15,837 bases of DNA, taken from positions 1 to 15,837 of the forward strand of contig JBBAEA010000086.1 in the NCBI GenBank assembly GCA_041656175.1. The letters are read 5' to 3'. Within the stretch, counting starts at the first letter, position 1. Each line of letters begins with the position of its first letter. Made by a program: the position numbers and the translations under genes. Shown in pieces: positions 13,926 through 15,837 of the stretch. The notes beneath the pieces were generated by a model, which searched no databases, was not told the DNA's origin, and was given only the letters and a program-made list of their open reading frames with translations. This DNA is from JBBAEA01 sp041656175 (GTDB lineage Bacteria; Myxococcota_A; Bradymonadia; UBA4248).

Positions 13926-14435
13926 CTACGCCACGCTGTCGAGTTCGAACTGCCGTGACATCGCCGCTCCGAGCAACGCGTATGTGGTAAGCGGTCCTTG
14001 GAACCGGGCGGAGCTGGCGCGGATGACTTCGGCGGTCCGCGGCGTCTCGGTCTTAAAGGATTCGACAGACGAGTCGAAGTAGTTGCTGACCTCGGTGGTG
14101 TCGAGCTGGATAAGCCGACTGGCCTGGTTGTTCACCGGTGTCGGGTCGGACACGGCCGCGATGCCGTCGACCATGGCCGTGATGGCTTCGAACATGGCCA
14201 CGCCGTGATTGACGGCCGCCAAACGGTCGCCGCTGTCGTACACCTTGGCGGTCGAATGCAAGATGGCCCGGTGGCCGACCTTGAAGATCCACGAGATATC
14301 TTCGACGATGTCATGATGCTTTTGCAAGATACCAACGTTGGCCATCATAAGCTCGAGCAGATCGGCGTTCTGCTCGTTCAAATCAACTCGGGGAAAATCG
14401 GTCTGAGGAGTAAGGCCGGTAAGCAGCTCTGACAT
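13926..14435 (-). CDS. Hypothetical helical protein
   Basis: A 169-aa protein that I do not recognise. It is soluble, mostly helical by composition, and has no signal peptide, membrane segment, Cys, or obvious catalytic motif. The Asp/Ser/Ala-rich sequence and evenly spaced hydrophobics suggest a helical bundle. I start it at ATG 14435 (MSELLTG), because TTGACA and a -10-like CAGAAT lie just upstream; the frame can be extended by 16 residues to an ATG at 14483, but this would put the promoter inside the gene. It ends with TAG immediately followed by TGA. Its base composition is GC-richer than that of the RM accessory genes and matches the divergent kinase, so both look like host genes. It may be functionally tied to the kinase through their shared intergenic region. 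Confidence 0.65.
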   Translation of the reverse strand: MSELLTGLTPQTDFPRVDLNEQNADLLELMMANVGILQKHHDIVEDISWIFKVGHRAILHSTAKVYDSGDRLAAVNHGVAMFEAITAMVDGIAAVSDPTPVNNQASRLIQLDTTEVSNYFDSSVESFKTETPRTAEVIRASSARFQGPLTTYALLGAAMSRQFELDSVA

Positions 14436-14444
14436 GATTGGTCC

Positions 14445-14474
14445 ATTCTGCTCTTTCGCAGGCAGGACTGTCAA
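14445..14474 (-). promoter_or_regulatory. Promoter for the hypothetical helical protein
   Basis: A consensus -35 TTGACA (14474-14469), 18-bp spacer and CAGAAT (14450-14445). The expected start of transcription is about 3 nt before the ATG at 14435, so the mRNA would be nearly leaderless. No Shine-Dalgarno is seen. Confidence 0.5.
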
Positions 14475-14496
14475 GACAATCATAGCTGTGAAAATC

Positions 14497-14525
14497 TTCC
14501 CAAGCCTGCCGACGAGGACTATAAT
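14497..14525 (+). promoter_or_regulatory. Promoter of the mini-ORF and histidine kinase
   Basis: TTCCCA (14497-14502), 17-bp spacer and a consensus TATAAT (14520-14525). The -10 box ends 6 nt before an ATG at 14532, which opens a 6-codon frame; the kinase itself starts at 14553. Confidence 0.7.
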
Positions 14526-14531
14526 TTATAC

Positions 14532-14552
14532 ATGAATGGACGGAGCGCCTGA
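14532..14552 (+). CDS. Possible 6-codon leaderless upstream ORF (MNGRSA)
   Basis: ATG at 14532 lies 6 nt after the consensus TATAAT, hence probably at the 5' end of the mRNA. The frame ends in TGA at 14550-14552, directly followed by the kinase ATG at 14553. The kinase Shine-Dalgarno GGAG lies inside it, so ribosomes translating this mini-ORF would pass over and then end beside the kinase start. It may couple or tune kinase translation. Confidence 0.4.
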   Translation: MNGRSA

Positions 14553-15837
14553 ATGAAGACGTATAACTATCCGTTTTATCCTGCGGTAAAACCTGTCTTC
14601 ATGAAGCGCCAGCCGACCACAGTAACGACCTGGACAACGCTTGCCCAGGGGCTGCTACCGACACTTGCCGGCCTGATCGTGGCCGAACTTGTCGTCCGAT
14701 TTACGGGCAGCGGCTATAGTGTCGTCGTCATCTTACTACTGGTCGTGCTGCTCTATAGCACCTATCGCTTTGGCACGTCGGTCGGGGTGATGAGTGCCAT
14801 AGTCATTGGCCTATATAACTTCTATGTCGTGGCGCTGATCTTAAACATCAGCATGTTCGATATCCGAACCTTGCAGAGCGGCACCGTCATTGCCGTGACG
14901 TTCCCGATCCTCGCCTATGTGATTGGCCGACTGAAGGGCCGCAACGACGCTTTGCTACGCCGTGAGCAGGCGGCCCGCCTGGAAGCCGAAGAAAGTGCAC
15001 GGCAAATGCAGTTTATGGCTGAGTCGATGCCGCAGAAGATCTTTACGACGCTTCCCAACGGGAAGTACGTCTACATGAACTCGCAGTGGAGCGAGTACAC
15101 GGGCGCGTCGGAGAAAGCGATGTACAAAGACTGGAGCACGGTGGTCCATCCGCGCGATTTAGCGAAAGACATACGCCGTTGGAAGGAGTCGCTGGCAAAA
15201 GGTACTCCATTCGAAGTAGAACACCGCCTACGACGGGCCGATGGCGCATACATTTGGCACCTGACACGCGCCCAACCGCTCCGCGACAAGCAGGGGAACA
15301 TCACGTTATGGGTGGGAGCAACGACCGATATCGAAGAAGTCCGCCGGACCAAAAAGCTCGAAGCCGACACCGCCCGGCTGAAGCGCCAACGCACCGAGCT
15401 GATGGAACTGAATAAAGCCAAGGACGAGTTCATATCCCTGGCTTCGCACCAGCTGCGAACGCCCGCCACGGGAGTAAAGCAGTACATCAATATGACGCTG
15501 GACGGCTACGCCGGTGAAATTTCACCGCAGGTGCGGGCATTCCTTGAAAAGGCCAACAACAGCAACGAGCGACAGTTATCGGTCATCAATGACCTGCTGA
15601 AGGTCGCCCAGATCGATGCCGGCAAGGTGGCACTACACAAAGACAAGATAGATATCGATGAAATGATCGGCCAGGTCATACGTGATCTACGGTCGGTATT
15701 CGAGGGTCGCCAGCAGACGGTTGAGTATACCCCGCGGCGCAAGAAGATAAAGCTGAACGCCGACCCGACGAAGCTCCGGATGATCTTAGAGAATATCGTC
15801 GATAACGCCAGTAAGTACTCGTTTGAAAATACCGCTA
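14553..15837 (+). CDS. Membrane-bound PAS sensor histidine kinase, C-terminus beyond the window
   Basis: The first 428 residues of a sensor kinase of a two-component system. Four membrane segments at about 31-50, 56-71, 79-97 and 111-125 form an integral sensor region similar in layout to the DUF4118/KdpD-type domain. A coiled coil (about 130-155) leads to a PAS domain (about 155-265, with HPRDL and the closing RRADGAYIWHL and WVGATTDIEE), then a HisKA dimerisation domain with the phosphoaccepting H299 in SLASHQLRTP. The ATPase domain is cut after the N-box (NIVDNASKYS, N418). It autophosphorylates and passes phosphate to a response regulator, which is not in the window. ATG at 14553 has GGAG 7 nt upstream. 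The H-box context is typical of Patescibacteria kinases. The signal sensed is unknown. Confidence 0.95.
   Translation, partial: MKTYNYPFYPAVKPVFMKRQPTTVTTWTTLAQGLLPTLAGLIVAELVVRFTGSGYSVVVILLLVVLLYSTYRFGTSVGVMSAIVIGLYNFYVVALILNISMFDIRTLQSGTVIAVTFPILAYVIGRLKGRNDALLRREQAARLEAEESARQMQFMAESMPQKIFTTLPNGKYVYMNSQWSEYTGASEKAMYKDWSTVVHPRDLAKDIRRWKESLAKGTPFEVEHRLRRADGAYIWHLTRAQPLRDKQGNITLWVGATTDIEEVRRTKKLEADTARLKRQRTELMELNKAKDEFISLASHQLRTPATGVKQYINMTLDGYAGEISPQVRAFLEKANNSNERQLSVINDLLKVAQIDAGKVALHKDKIDIDEMIGQVIRDLRSVFEGRQQTVEYTPRRKKIKLNADPTKLRMILENIVDNASKYSFENTA

Noticed and set aside
14436..14483. N-terminal extension of the 169-aa protein to an ATG at 14483
   Set aside because: The extension has no Shine-Dalgarno and would contain the consensus TTGACA; the ATG at 14435 fits the promoter position better.
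15071..15490. 139-codon frame antisense to the histidine kinase
   Set aside because: It covers the PAS and HisKA coding region, whose motifs are clear on the other strand; long shadows are expected in GC-richer DNA.
1..15837. CRISPR array, tRNA, rRNA, insertion sequence or integrase
   Set aside because: No spaced direct-repeat series, cloverleaf, transposase or integrase was seen; the only exact long repeat is the 25-bp pair at 9232-9303.
1..15837. UGA recoded as glycine (Gracilibacteria/SR1)
   Set aside because: TGA ends several recognisable genes at their expected C-termini, for example in TGATG overlaps with the next gene.

Overview
The window looks like chromosomal DNA from a small-genome bacterium, most plausibly Candidatus Saccharibacteria or another Patescibacteria lineage. 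The evidence is indirect: tightly packed genes, recurrent start codons placed exactly 6 nt after a -10 box (leaderless transcripts), the histidine-kinase H-box context SLASHQLRTP that is common in that group, and TGA used as an ordinary stop (which argues against the UGA-Gly code of Gracilibacteria/SR1). No rRNA or tRNA is present, so this placement is an inference.

Layout. (1) 1-2450, minus strand: a MORC/MutL-like GHKL ATPase cut by the left edge, preceded by a tiny leader ORF and a terminator-like hairpin, and upstream of it a 277-aa protein with two PC4-like repeats and four CxxC knuckles. (2) 2448-11890, minus strand: one very compact operon. In transcription order it is a half-size hsdS, hsdM, an NYN-domain nuclease, a 3-TM membrane protein, a 59-aa peptide gene with a duplicated motif, a ThsB-like TIR protein, a second 3-TM membrane protein, a full-size two-TRD hsdS, hsdR, and a YgjP-type metallopeptidase. 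Successive genes overlap by 1-8 bases or are 1 base apart, so this is a type I restriction-modification system with five accessory genes inserted between hsdM and the second hsdS. (3) 11949-14435: radC (minus), a divergent HExxH metallopeptidase (plus), a Nudix hydrolase (minus), and an unrecognised helical protein (minus). (4) 14532-15837, plus: a membrane-bound PAS histidine kinase cut by the right edge, preceded by a 6-codon leaderless mini-ORF that abuts its start.

How it may work together. HsdM plus either HsdS would methylate, and HsdR would cut unmodified DNA. The TIR-like protein with its 3-TM partner and the NYN nuclease with its 3-TM partner look like two extra sensor/effector pairs, possibly back-up abortive-infection modules coupled to the restriction system. 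The 59-aa protein lies between the two pairs and may be an adaptor. The GHKL ATPase and PC4/zinc-finger protein downstream could belong to the same defence island but appear to have their own expression signals. The most interesting candidates for something undescribed are the TIR/3-TM/59-aa/NYN cassette inside the RM operon and the recurrent leaderless promoter architecture.
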